Positions 16,066 through 28,183 of a stretch of DNA of 64,000 bases are shown one piece after another (within the stretch, counting starts at the first letter, position 1; each line of letters begins with the position of its first letter). The stretch is from NCBI GenBank assembly GCA_023213395.1, contig CM041465.1, forward strand, positions 195,183,741-195,247,740. The letters run 5' to 3'. The translations under genes and the position numbers were made by a program. This DNA comes from Cycas panzhihuaensis (taxonomy: Eukaryota; Cycadophyta). Below the pieces are notes generated by a model. That model searched no databases. It saw only the letters and a program-made list of their open reading frames with translations, and had not been told where the DNA came from.

Positions 16066-19000
16066 GGAAACCCTAATTTAGTAAGCAAGAGACACCATGG
16101 AGGCAAGGGGAGTATTTCATGAAGAGGATGCTAAAATGACTCATGAAAAACAAGATGATCTCTACCTTAAAAACATAAACACAAAGGAGAATTTAAGATA
16201 GAGAGGAGCCCATTAAAATGACCTTTTAAAAGTCCTAGTGGAGATTATTTATAATGTACTAGATCCACTAAGGAGTTACAAGGAGGATAATGGAAGTATT
16301 TTAAGAAGGCATGAGGAGATGTTCCACAACATCTAACAAATAATTAAGTAAGAGTAGAATAAGAGAACTTAATATATTAGGAGCAATGGGAGGACATGTA
16401 GGCCTTGGGAGCTTTAAACTCATGAGCATACCAATAGAAGAGACAAGAGGAAAGGCAACAAATATATAATAAACCATGAGTTCCCAAACATGGAATTCTC
16501 TAATGAAACTCCTAAGAGAGGAGAATGAAGAGGTAAGAGGAGCACACTTCAGTATGAGATTAAGAAGGTTAAGCCACCCTCCTCTAATGGAAAGATTAAG
16601 AGTGAAGGAGAAGTTAAAGCATGGTTGCTTAGCATTAAGAAGCAATTTGGACTACATGATCTCAATTTTAATGAGAAGGTAAGGATTGATATTTACCAAT
16701 TAACATGTAAGATCTTTGTGGTGGGAACATCACAAAAGGTTAAGAACATCTAGGAGAGAAGGATAGTATGCATTAGGGTAGGCCCCTAAGACCTTGAAGG
16801 AGAGAAAGGATCCTTTTAAAATAAGTAAAAAGGAAACAACTTGGCATGAGCCCTTGACTCCCTCCTAAATGGAAGGGAGATGGCCTCTTATATGCCTGTA
16901 GAAAGGGAGAAGTCTAACTAACAACTAACTAAGTGAATAATAGGCATTAATAAAAAAGAAATAAGAAATAAAGATCATTTAATCCCTACCTACCTCTCTT
17001 AAAGAGACAAATAATAAATAAGAGCTCCCAAAGATGGGAGAGTCACTAGGACCCTTATCATAAATGTAGATAAACCTAGGTCTCCTAAACTCTATTAACT
17101 CCCCACCCTCTTAAAGGAAAGACTTAACTTAGATCCACCCCAAAAGAAAGATGAAAAAATTATGATGTGCTATCTAAAGAGTGGGATGATTAATAAATAA
17201 AGAGATTTAAGAGATCTCAGACCTTAGATTAATGACCCGCTCATAGGTTAACTAGTGGAGACTCCCTCACTCGGTGATGATCCACCCATAAAGGTGGATG
17301 ACCCAAGGATACTCACATATGATTTTAGTAAATTTCTCATGCTCATAGGGTGAAAAAGAGAGAGAGAAAATTGCTTTCAATTATAAGTGCAGTGTAAGCT
17401 CCCCTGACTCTATATAGTCAAGATAGTTGTTTGTCACCTTGTGAATTAGAACACAATGAGAGTATTTACTCTTAAGAGATGAGGAGTTTGTACACTGGGG
17501 GTGTTAATTCCTAGTCGATCAAAAACTCTCTCAATAAGAGAACAAGGCCTAACCTAAGGGAAATAAGCAAATAACACACACCTAAGTGCAAACTAAGGAT
17601 GCTTTCTTTATTTAAATGCACATGACATATAACCTAAACTACAGAAAATAATACACAACCCAACAAAGTAACCTAAGCTAATATGTATAATATAAACTAT
17701 ATGCTTATATTCCTTTCCTCTTTTTCTCTTTTTGTTTTATTTTAAGCTAATGCAAGTGATGCCTTCCTAAATATACATATGCAAGAAAGTATAAAGAATT
17801 CTTTTATTACACTTATGCTTATCCTAGATTCAAGTGTGTGAAAGTTCTTTAATCTCATTCTCTTTCAAATTATTTAATTAAGAAGGAAATACTACTAAAT
17901 GCTCTTTTGCTTTTTCTTTTCTCTTTAAATTAAAATGAACACATACATGGAAATATTTTTCTTTCTTTTAGTGCAAACATATACAAGCATCAAACAATTA
18001 AGAGAGGCAAATATTACATAAAGTTATACAATGGTTATATGTAACCTTCATTCTTTCTCTTTTTATTCTAGTTATACTAACATGCAAAAGGTACAACTAT
18101 GTGATAAGGCCTAAAGAAAGATAGTGGATGAGAAAGTCAGTACTTTTTCTTTTCATTTATCATTAATACATGTCTCCCTCAAGTCTAGTGTTTTCCACTT
18201 TCAACAAGCATGTTAGGATAAAGAAAATCTAACCACTACTATTTATGATGAACTTAAGTTTTTTATAAAAAGATAAATTTTTTAACCAAAATTTTGGTAG
18301 TATTTATGTTTCACTTTGAGAATTTTGGTGGAAAAAGAGTATAAAAGAGGATTAAAATCCTAAATAGATAAACATCTAAATGAAATACTGAGAATCAAGT
18401 TAGTGAAACTTTAAAATTAGAAATGAACATGCCATTAGCTCGAGATCTATGTAATAACACCTTGAATAATTTCAAAATGAAATAAATGAGTACCTTTCAA
18501 ATAGATCAAGCAAACAAAATTAATCAAAGATATCATTTCTTGCCAACATAGCATAGAACATAGAATGTGAAGGGAGGGGTGCCTTAGATCTGTGTAATAT
18601 AGCCTCTAAGTTGCCTTAAAATCATATTCTAGCTAGCCTTGAAGGTAAATAAATCAATTTGTGAAGAAGAAATGTAAGAAGATGAAGAGATTCAACTAAA
18701 ATATAAAAGAGAAATAAGAGGAGGGTATGGTAAATATGAGAAGGGATATGGATTTGGGTGGGATCACTTTGAAATCCCCTCTTACAAATACCCTGAATTA
18801 TCCTTCAAGTAATCTTAATTAGTGTTAAAAAGGTCTCAAAATGATCAATTAAAAATTTATTAATGTTTAGTTACATATTTCTTCCTCCATTTTTATAAAA
18901 TAGTGGCACCATTTATAAAAAAATGAGAGGGGGAGGGCTTAAGGAAAAACCATAGATTGATCTCCCATGGTTTTACCAAAAATCGCAATTGAAAAATCCA

Positions 19001-19302
19001 GAAAATGTGAAGTATGGGCTTTATTTTTTTTTAATTTATGCCATTAACACTTAAAAACATGATGAATAAAAGAAAATACGACATTGAGAAAGCGAAAATT
19101 ATAATAATATGAATAAAACATAATGAATCATCAAAAAACACAATCTAATTACATTTTGAAGGTTGTAAAAATTATGAAAGACATGACCATCAATGAAAAA
19201 TATAATCTGGTAACATTTTAGTTATTGTAACTGAAAGACATTATCATCAATAAAAAACATAATCTAACAACATTTTAGTTGTTGTAATTACTGCAAAAAA
19301 AA

Positions 19303-19449
19303 CAATATTACATGTAAATGTAATAAATTAAATTGATCACATTTTATGTATAATATCATATTTTTTGCACCTTCAAAAACATGATATTACATGTAAAATG
19401 TGATAAATTTTATTCATCACATTTTATGTATAATATCACATTATTCGCA
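19303..19449. repeat. tandem pair of palindromic hairpin units
   Basis: Two ~68 bp units, 79 bp apart, each read ATATTACATGTAAA(A)TG... then ...CACATTTTATGTATAATAT. In the second unit (19382-19449) the arms ATATTACATGTAAAATGTGAT and ATCACATTTTATGTATAATAT pair at 18 of 21 positions around a short AT loop. The arrangement is MITE-like, but no TSD or terminal repeat is established. Confidence 0.55.
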
Positions 19450-21068
19450 AGTCAAAAAAATGTAATAAGTCAACATCAATAAACTAAGTTACATTTCATC
19501 ATGAAAAAAAGTTAGAAAAAGGCTTATGAGAATTTAGAAAAGGCAAAATCATCCATCAAGGTTATGGAATAAAAATAACCAATTAATGAAACATGTATTT
19601 AACAATCACATCATTAGAAAAGGGGGTTGGAACAATCTCTCATAGCAAACTTAGAGTTATTATATAATTTTACATATAAAGATCTACATCATAGGTAAGA
19701 TAAAGGAATCTAAATCACACACCATAGACATCCATCAAAGCACTATAGTATGCAACTAATAATCAAACAAGTTACTAAACCAAACAATGCTAGTAAATAG
19801 AGTAAGTAATGAAACTTGGTTATATTAAAAGAGGTGGGGCACGATGAAACATTTACCCTCTTGGCAACATAAGCTATACCAATGGTGAACATCTCCAACC
19901 TTACCCTTAAAATTATTTACTCTAGGACTTGGATTATCTATGCTACCTTCTGGGTGGCCTACTAGGAATGAGATGGGTGAGAAGATCTTTGATGTAGAGA
20001 AGAAATGCTTAATTCTACCTAGAAAACACTATCTAGTCTTATGGAACACCATTACATTTTGTTATTTTTGTGGAGTTTTTTTTTTAGTGATTTTTGGTTT
20101 TTAAAGGTCTAAATTATAATATAGAAACCAAAGGAATATGAGCATGTTGTAGTGAACCTACCCATAGTTTTACCTCATTAGTGGTTGATCTTTAGAGGGA
20201 GTACATATTATAATTTATCCTTTTTAGCAACCATTTCATATTCTCAAGTGATTGAGAGCACAAAGCCTCAGAACAACTTTTGTGGTAGGGGTCCTAAGGA
20301 CTAGAAATAATATAAAATTTGGAATATGAGATTGAAATGGGCTCATTTGATTATAAACACTAATATGTTTTTATGAGGCCCATTTTTTTAGCCCTTAATT
20401 ATCCTACCTCATTAATGGGGGGGCTTAAAATGAAAAGGCCAAATGAAAAAATGTTCCCTCTCAAAGAAAAAGGAGGAAAGTTATGGACTTAAATGAGTGA
20501 GAAAATATGGTTTCAATGTTTATTTGATGAATAAGGTTGTAATTGGAATGGTTTTCATTTCAAGCAGGGGGGCTTATATACCTAAAACTTGGAGAACTTT
20601 AAATTATTTGTTATTTGAGTTCATTGAAGTCAAAGGTCTTCCAAGGCACCTTTTTTAGCATCCTAGGAGATCTAATCATTAGATTGGCAATTATCAAGCC
20701 CTAATAGACCAATATCAATGTGATGGTGGCTAGTACGAGGTACTTGATTGGTTTTTTACCTTATTTTAAAATTTTATTTTAGTGAAACATGTGATGTTTC
20801 AATGAAAAATATGAAAAAGCTATTCATGAAACGTAGTTTTATATGTGAGAAATGTAATAAAATAATTCATTATATTTTTCAACAAAAGATCATATTTTAT
20901 ATATAGTTTATCATAATTTTTATGATAACATTATATTTTTCAAATGGCATTAGTGAACATTTTAGATTGTATTATCATGTCTTTCAAATAAAAATTGCAA
21001 TAAATTATTTTTAAAATTTTTTATCAAAATTTTCATCCTGTAGAACTAATTTTTTGTATTATTTAATT

Positions 21069-21442
21069 TATTAGAATTTGAAATATGGAGCTTTGATACC
21101 ATGCTAGAAAATGAACATGGCTCTAATACCATATTAGAATTTGAACATATAGTACATATAAAGGATATAATGGTGAGTAAAAGATATAATAATAAAGCTC
21201 AAGTAAGATAAAGTATATACAATAAATAAACACAAGATATAGAGAATTAACCAAAACTCAAATTAGAAAGAATGATAGTGTACATACTAATAATACAAGC
21301 TTACCATTAGTAAGAGAACCTGATTGGTCAATCTAGAGGTGGTGCACATCTCTGTATGGCCCATAACCTTAAATATAAAATACACATAATATAGAGAGAT
21401 ATTATATAAAGGTAATTATGTAATTAGATATTACAACCAACA
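21069..21442 (-). repeat. 3' LTR of non-autonomous element
   Basis: On the minus strand it starts TGTTGGTTGTAATATC immediately after the PPT. It ends in two to three ~30-36 bp units that each carry CTAA(C/T)A followed by TGGTAT(T/C)A(A/G)AGC. Confidence 0.7.
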
Positions 21443-21500
21443 TTTCCCCCTTGTAATAGTCAATTACATAATGAAATATCACATTAAATAATAAGTGTTG

Positions 21501-22175
21501 AGTCTTCAAATGATATTTTAATCAAATACTGCTGCAATAGTATAATAAGTTATTGATGCCCATATGAAGTGAAATCCATCTACTAGAATGTATGGGTAAC
21601 TAGCTGTTGCAACTACCAATTGAGTAGGAACTTCTTTTATATATGTGGTTTAATCAACGCCAGCAAGACTAGCTGTATCAATGTCCCACCTCTTGCTTAT
21701 ATGGGAATACAAGCAGTCTTTAAATAAAAAGTACCAAGTCTTCAAATAAGTTGGATTATAACATGCTACAATAATATAATAAGTTATTGATGTCCATATG
21801 AAGAGAACACCATTCACTAAACCACATGGGTAGCTAATTGCTATGACTACTAGTTAACTAGGATGTTCATTTGTATACATGGATCAATCAGTGCCAACAG
21901 GAGTAGCTATAATAGTGACCCACCCCTTGCTTATATGGGAATGCAAACAATCTTTAAATGAAAAATGTGAAGTCTTCAAATAAGCTAAATTATAATCTAT
22001 TGTAATGATATAATGAGCTACTGATTTCCATATGAAGAGAACATTATCTACATAACCACATGGGTAGTTAACGTTGTGACCACCGGTTAACTAGGATGTT
22101 CCTTTGTGTACATGCATAAAGAGTAATTGTAACAATGTCCTACCCCTTGATTGTATGAGAATACAAGCAGTATTC
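21501..22175. repeat. ~235 bp unit x 3 in tandem
   Basis: Units begin at AGTCTTCAAA (21501, 21737, 21971) and repeat ATATAATAAG(T/C)TA, CCATATGAAG, GGGTA(A/G)CTA, TTGCTTATATGGGAATACAAG and TCTTTAAAT. The third unit is slightly shorter. The array lies inside the non-autonomous LTR element, just upstream of its PPT. Confidence 0.85.
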
Positions 22176-24608
22176 AGATGGCCTTAAATTACCTCATGGG
22201 CTGAAAACATGCCTCTTTGGGCTTATATCATGCCATCGTAGGCTTACATCATGCTTTATGGGTTGAAAAACTAGCAATAGTGTTAATACATGATTAGAAA
22301 GATAGATGTGACTCAAATTCAACATGAATGACTCTCTCTCATTTAATGAAACTTAAAATGGGTTCTCTAGAGCTAAAAAAATGAGACCTTAGTACATGTT
22401 ATTCCCCTCCCATTTGGGGTACATCATATAAACAAATATCATAGAGCCTTGAAAATACATATATGTGCCTGAAGAAGTTGAAAAAAAATGAAGAAAACTA
22501 AAAATTTCTAACTTTGAACTAAAATTTCTACATAAAAACAACTCTAAATAGTATTAAGTAACTTACCAAAAGAAAGATCTCTTAGGTATGAATCCAATGC
22601 AACCAACGAGACAGAAAAAGGAGCCTCCTAGTTCAAGTTATCATAAAAAATATGATAGGGACTCCATAAAATGTGAAAATCAGGGGTTAAGCCCCTTTTG
22701 CTAGCTGGCGACTGGTCATGTATCACCTCCATGTGACTAGTGGTTAACACACAAAGGGGCTAGGTGGACCTAAAAAGATTATTAAATATGGTTAAATCCA
22801 TCTTTGAATTTGCAAAACAAAAAAATCATGTGAATTAGATAAAATATCACGTCTGCACCCAACGCAATCCAAAAAAATATTATGAGTAATTAAATTTAAC
22901 ATTATAACTTTGAAAAATAAGTAAATCCCTAAATATTTAGGGTTTTCCCATAATGAATTTGATCTACTACCATTAAACTTCATCGTTCAGCCATCATGGA
23001 TTTTGATTGTAGGTCGATGTAGGTAATCGATCACCATCTCCTTCCTAATCTACTCATGCAGGGATATGGCGTACGATCTTTGGAGGAGAGATAAAAGCTT
23101 TTAAGGTTCTTAAAAAGCAAGAATTTAGGCAAGGAGCCCATATATAAACCATTTATTCCATTGGCCTAAATTTGGCTAAACTAGAAATTTCTTCCACGAA
23201 CCTACCATGAAATGTCGGGTAAAATATGCTCTCTCCTGATGATAACCTAATTGAGCAATGGCATTGGTAATACTAATACATATAAGACATTTTTACTTCA
23301 CCTCCCTTGGGTTATTATTATCAGAATACTTATTTGAGGTTGTAGGTAAGCACTACAACCGATTTATAGACCTATAAATGCCTTCTAATCTAATCTCGAG
23401 ATTACCAATCACCATTCCACAGTCAACCCATCTATAGAGCACACAAAGTAATCTAATGAAAGTAGCCCAACCCCAAAGATCAAATGTTAAATAATCTAGA
23501 TAGACTAAAGAACAAATATTTGATGCCCTTTTATTAAAAATTAGATTGTGCATGTAGGGTTTGGATGGCCTGTGACTAAATCTATATTTATAGAGTCCCA
23601 GACAATGAAGAATCCAGAAGGTGTCTATTTGACGTATAGAACTGGTTTTCTTAGGCTTGTGGGCAATATGGTGGATGGTAAAGACTGACTTTTAGAATAT
23701 GAATGTCTTTGCCTTAGATTTCTTAAGACATTATGTAATGGCAAGATGGGAGTTCTCTTCAATAATTCTCATAATAACAAGAGGGAAACCGGTAATAAAC
23801 TATTACATGGAGTTCTCTTTTTCATATATAAATCCATGGTTTCATTTCCCTTTTTTTTTTTTTTTAAATACATATAAAGAATAATTTTAAACATATATAT
23901 AACTTCAATTAACCAATAGAACTCAACAGTGGCTAGGGCTTCAAATTTTTCAAAATAAATAATGGCATGCGAACCTGCTAATTCTATGCTATAGTTCTAT
24001 TCCTCAATCTTAAAACTTGCATAATAGTTAGCAGTTGTAGTGGAAACATCTACAACTAATATTACAAACAACTATTACAAGAATTTTATTTTGATAGCAA
24101 ATAAACATCTTCTACAGGGTAATTAGGCCTACAACAAGTGTAAAATCTGCTCATCTTTTTCTTTAAGAAATAACTTCAAACTTATACTTTTGTGATTATA
24201 AATGACACAACTACATGCTCAGAAAATGGGCTTGCATACACCATGAAATCTGGTCACAAATGCATATAAAAAATGCAACTTCAAAATCTTCAAAAATAGT
24301 CTTCAAAATAAAGCTTCAAGATTGCCTTTGATTGGCAACTCCAAATGGGTTTAAAATAACCCTTAAATAATATCAAAACAACCCTTCAATGATGGAAATA
24401 ACCCTAAATATTTCAAAAAACACTCCATTTTAAAAATATATATGAGGTTGACTTCAAATAACTTGAAATGATCTTTAATGAATAATGATCATGTCACAAA
24501 GCAGATACACCAAAAAATTAATAAGGCTTCTAAAAGAAATCTAAATGATAACATATATAAGGCTTTGTAATAATTTCTTCAAGGATTCAACCTTGAACTC
24601 TAATACCA

Positions 24609-24952
24609 TGTTAGAATTTAAAATATAGGACTCTAATACCATGTTACAATTTAAACATGCAATACATATAAAGGATATAATGGTGAGTAAAAAATATAAC
24701 AATGAAGTTTAAATAAGATAAAGTATATACAACAATTAAACACAAGATATGGATAATTGGCCAAAACTCAAACTAGAAAGAATGATAGTACACACACTTA
24801 TAGTACAAGCTCACCATTAGTGAGAGAACTTTATTGGTCAATTTAGAGGTGGCACACATCTCTATGTGGTCTACAACCTCAAATATAAAATACATATAAT
24901 ATAAAGAGAGATTACATGAGGGTAATTATGTAATTGGGTATTGCACCCAACG
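24609..24952 (-). repeat. 5' LTR of non-autonomous element
   Basis: 344 bp. The terminal TG has mutated to CG on the minus strand, and the inner end is CTAACA followed by the PBS TGGTATTAGAG. Alignable along its length with 21102-21442. Confidence 0.75.
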
Positions 24953-26230
24953 TGATTTTATAGAGATTGACATATATGGACACTTGAGAGAATGAGGGAT
25001 GATTATTGAAGCCACTCCTTAATGCCTTTACATTAACAAAGTAACTTATCTTATGACAGTGTGACCTTGTTTGTGCTAGTAGGTCCATTTAGCTAGTGAT
25101 GGACAATGATCTTTTGGTGGACTTTATTAGTAGTTAGTCAATGGTAAATTCATTAACATGGGTGATATTATTAGGATAACTACTTGAGATGTGGATAAAA
25201 TATTAAGTGTGTCTTAGTAAGGGCATCTAGTGGTACTAATATAAATGCATACTGATGATGACCACTAAGCAATAATCAACTAGTATATGACTAGCTTTAT
25301 AGATTAATTTGGCCACTATAATATAATAGTTTTAAATTTCAAGGATGCTTAGGGTATACCTACCCTTAAGAAGGTAATTACCCTTATCATCATGTTTCAT
25401 ATCACTAGGATATAACACTATATGGGATTGCTTAATCATTAGGTAAGGGTGATCTAGTAGTATGAGGCAAGTGTCAAATTAGATTGGGTCAAATTTATTA
25501 TAAGTAACATATGCTACTATCTAACCAAGGCTCAATGTAAGGACATAAGTGGCTTCTCTTATAACTCTATTATCATTTATTTACTCTTTAACCACATCCC
25601 CATAAAATGCCTAACTAGTACACTAAGGGATTTAAGAGTTATAAATCTAATGATGAACTAGCAAAGCATGAGGTTCTAGGATTAAGGATGAGAGGAGGTC
25701 AAAGTGAGGAGCTTAAAGTCACCTTAGCTAGATCACATTACTCTAAACTAGTTGGCATAAGATCCCTATGATGGTATAATCCCATGGACAGATGATAAGG
25801 CTAATATAATATAGGTAACAATACATGTACCTCCACCAAATGATAGGGATGGCAGTGGAGCAATAGGTAGAGATGGGCTTGCACTAGAAGTAAAGGCTAC
25901 ATAGGTATTTTAGTAGATGGTTAGGGTAGAGGGAGAGATTGGTGGAGTAGCACATTGAGTTAGAGGAGAGGGGGTTGCTCCTTAATAGGGGGAGGATGTA
26001 ATTAAGTAACTAGTTAGAGGTAATGACAATCCTTCTTGATAAGAGAGTTAGTCAATCAAGCAAGGAGTTGGAGATAATGAGGCTCCTTCCCAATAAAGGG
26101 GAGGTAGAGATAGACATTAATTATAATGTAGAGCAGATCCACTTGCCAAATTAGAGTCTTCTGATGAGGGTATGCTATTCTTTATGTTACTTTTTCTTTT
26201 ATTACTTTCCTATTGAGGTATTATTTAATG

Positions 26231-26233
<3 letters not shown>

Positions 26234-26270
<37 letters not shown>

Positions 26271-26309
26271 CTTATATGCATGCATGTGTTTGAGAGAGAG
26301 AGAGAGAGA
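26234..26309. repeat. (TA)n and (GA)n microsatellites
   Basis: A (TA)~17 run is followed ~20 bp later by a (GA)~9 run. Confidence 0.85.
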
Positions 26310-27114
26310 CTAATTCATTCATGGTGTTTGGCTTATAGATGGGAAGTGATGGAGGGCACTTGTGTTTGAAAGGCTTTAGATGGTCTTCTACCATTTTCAT
26401 ACAACCAACATGACCCTTTAGCATAGTAGGAGGTTAGATCCCTAGTTTTTGGGTAGGCGCACATAACATTTTGCACCTACTATTAGAGCTCGAAAAATGT
26501 ACTAACACATGTAGGAGGAGATAATAACTATTGTAGTACAAGTAGGTGTGTGAGAGGCATAGGTAGGTGTGTTAGAGGTGCGAGTAGGCTTATTATAGGC
26601 ACAATTAAAAGCTATAGAGAATAAGAAAGCTTACTTGTGATGGGTGGTATTAACACAAATAGGAGCACAACCCAATAGGATACACTCATAGAGTTAGAGC
26701 ATCTAGCAATGTACCCATACCCATAGAGGAGAGTACTCCTAGACACACACCTACATGGGTGAGGGAGAGGGAGATAGAGGGGGAGATATGAGTCAACTCT
26801 ATGGGAACAGGAAAAGGGCCACCTGAGCTCAATATTGAGCATGATACACATGCCCATAGAAATTGCAAGACCATGCGATGATGTACTATTGTATTATATA
26901 TTGTAGCATTTGTGATATTAATGTATATAGAGACATATTTTTTTCTTTTCTCATATGTGATGTAATATTATCTCAATATCTTTATCCTTGGTCTCCCCCC
27001 TATCCCCTTGATGATTAGTCTTATAGATGCATATAAGTCTTTTTTCAAGTGATTATGTTTGAATACTTTTGGGTTTTATGTATTTTCTTTTTTCTCTAAT
27101 ATAATATGTACATT

Positions 27115-27300
27115 CAATTTATACTCATAATAGAGTGCTTAACTAGTTTATACTCATTGTAAAGTGTGTTATGCCCCCAAGTACAAGTATTAGGGGAGGA
27201 GTAGCTAGTTTATATTCATCATGGAGTAGGTAATGTCCCCAAACATGAGTCTTGGAGGGAGAAGTAACTAGTTTATACTCACCATGGAGTGGGTGATGCC
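27115..27300. repeat. ~63 bp tandem repeat, about 2.7 copies
   Basis: Units share CTAGTTTATA(C/T)TCA at 27143, 27205 and 27268, then (G/A)TGCCCCCAA-like and GGAGG(G/A)G(A/T)AGTA segments. On the minus strand the CTTGGGGGCAT motif resembles the region downstream of integrase in the Tat-like gypsy remnant near 36.8 kb. It may be the 3' end of a decayed gypsy element. Confidence 0.6.
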
Positions 27301-27349
27301 CTCAACTTGGGCCGACAAGGCTAAGAGTAATGGTGCTTTAGGATATGGG

Positions 27350-27718
27350 ATATAAGCAAGCCAACTTTAACATTTTGACTATGTGAAGCATATTAAATAG
27401 AAGCAAAAGAAAATTGAGATAGTAAGGACATATCAGTAGATAAAAGAGTATACAAATTACAAAGTATGTTTGATAAGCATACGCGAACTGGTATATGATA
27501 ATTTAAGAATCAAAGAAAAGATTGATTAGGGCATTATAAAATTGTAAGGTATCACTTAGGGCAATTATGATAGTTATGTACTCAACTATGTTGTTAGTTA
27601 CTTTAGGAAGAAAGATTCTAACATTGGTTAGGACATTACCCATTTGGTCATGGATAAAACATGTGGCAATAGGCAGCCATAGGTTTCCTTGGCCTCCTCC
27701 ATCAATATGAATGTTCAA
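27350..27718 (-). pseudogene. retroelement RNase H-like fragment
   Basis: The minus strand encodes IHIDGGGQGNL, then FIHDQMGNVLTN, KVTNNIVEYI and FFDS followed by a stop. These match the DG-S-RGNPG, I-D-GNVL, TNN-AEY and GDS blocks of RNase H-fold domains in plant retroelements. Tat-lineage gypsy elements carry such an extra RNase H before integrase, and LINEs carry a related one. No other domain remains next to it, so the parent family is uncertain. Confidence 0.55.
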
Positions 27719-27856
27719 TGCTATAGGAGTAGGAAATAATAACTTAGAGATAAGCTAAGGAATAAGGGGATGGCATGGGAATCAACCTACATAGATGTGA
27801 CTTAAATCAAATGGATTTGCTTCAACTCTAAAGTCTTAACATGAGTAAGATGAAAG

Positions 27857-28168
27857 AGAAAGAGGTTAATGCATCAAGATCATTTGTGTAGATTAATTAT
27901 ATGACCTTAGGATATATTATTAGCATTAGTCTCTTAATGAAATGTACTTTATGTGCATTTAGATGTAATTTTGGGTTCATGTCATTAGGCGGAAAAATTC
28001 TAACCCTAATGCTCACCCTCAATAATAAAAGGAGAAATCTCAAGGAGGGAGTCATTATTCATTCTCACCTCCAAGCTTGCTCTTATATCTTGTTTTATCT
28101 TCTTTGTCATTTTCCATTACCATTGTATGCATGTGAGTGATTTATCTCCTAGATCCATCATTCCTTCA
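27857..28168 (+). repeat. copia-1 5' LTR
   Basis: 312 bp. It starts AG where the other three LTRs of this family start TG, and ends TTCCTTCA. It contains TGAGTGATTTATCTCCTAG near its 3' end. Confidence 0.88.
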
Positions 28169-28170
28169 TG

Positions 28171-28183
28171 TGGTATCAGAGCT
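28171..28183 (+). other. copia-1 primer binding site
   Basis: TGGTATCAGAGCT, complementary to the 3' end of initiator tRNA-Met, lies two bases after the 5' LTR. Confidence 0.9.

Larger units (their letters stand above)
11342..21068. other. AT-rich gene-poor region with minor repeats
   Basis: Apart from the minisatellites and hairpins listed separately, I recognise no gene, RNA or transposon coding sequence in these ~9.7 kb. The longest open frames (for example ~114 codons on the minus strand near 16301-16645) show no conserved motif and overlap opposite-strand frames in purine-rich sequence. Old unrecognised transposon remnants are likely. Confidence 0.45.
21064..24957 (-). mobile_element. 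non-autonomous LTR retrotransposon, non-coding
   Basis: Direct repeats at 24609-24952 (5' LTR) and ~21069-21442 (3' LTR) share a long common sequence including CATATAAAGGATATAATGGTG. The 3' LTR begins TGTTGG; the 5' copy has CGTTGG. A polypurine tract, AAGGGGGAAA (21452-21443, minus), directly precedes the 3' LTR. A PBS, TGGTATTAGAGTTC (tRNA-iMet type), follows the 5' LTR at ~24608-24595. Possible TSDs are AATCA (right) and AATTA (left), read on the minus strand. The ~3.1 kb internal region has no gag-pol motifs, so the element resembles a LARD. The left LTR end is uncertain because a PBS-like unit is tandemly repeated there. Confidence 0.75.
24958..27349. other. degenerate repeat-rich spacer
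   Basis: No gene recognised. It includes a (TA)n run at ~26234-26268, a (GA)n run at ~26291-26309 and a ~63 bp tandem repeat at 27115-27300. Short open frames near 26612-26874 have no family resemblance. Confidence 0.45.

Noticed and set aside
16301-16682. 114- and 68-codon overlapping frames on opposite strands
   Set aside because: Purine-rich sequence with no recognisable motif and no splice context.
19150-21010. Terminal inverted repeats of a DNA transposon (ACATTTTAG/GAAAGACAT-like motifs at both ends)
   Set aside because: Similarity is short, AT-rich and not at defined ends, and no TSD or transposase was found.
27503-27718. Host RNase H gene
   Set aside because: Stops follow the conserved blocks, and the surroundings are retroelement debris with no exon-intron structure.
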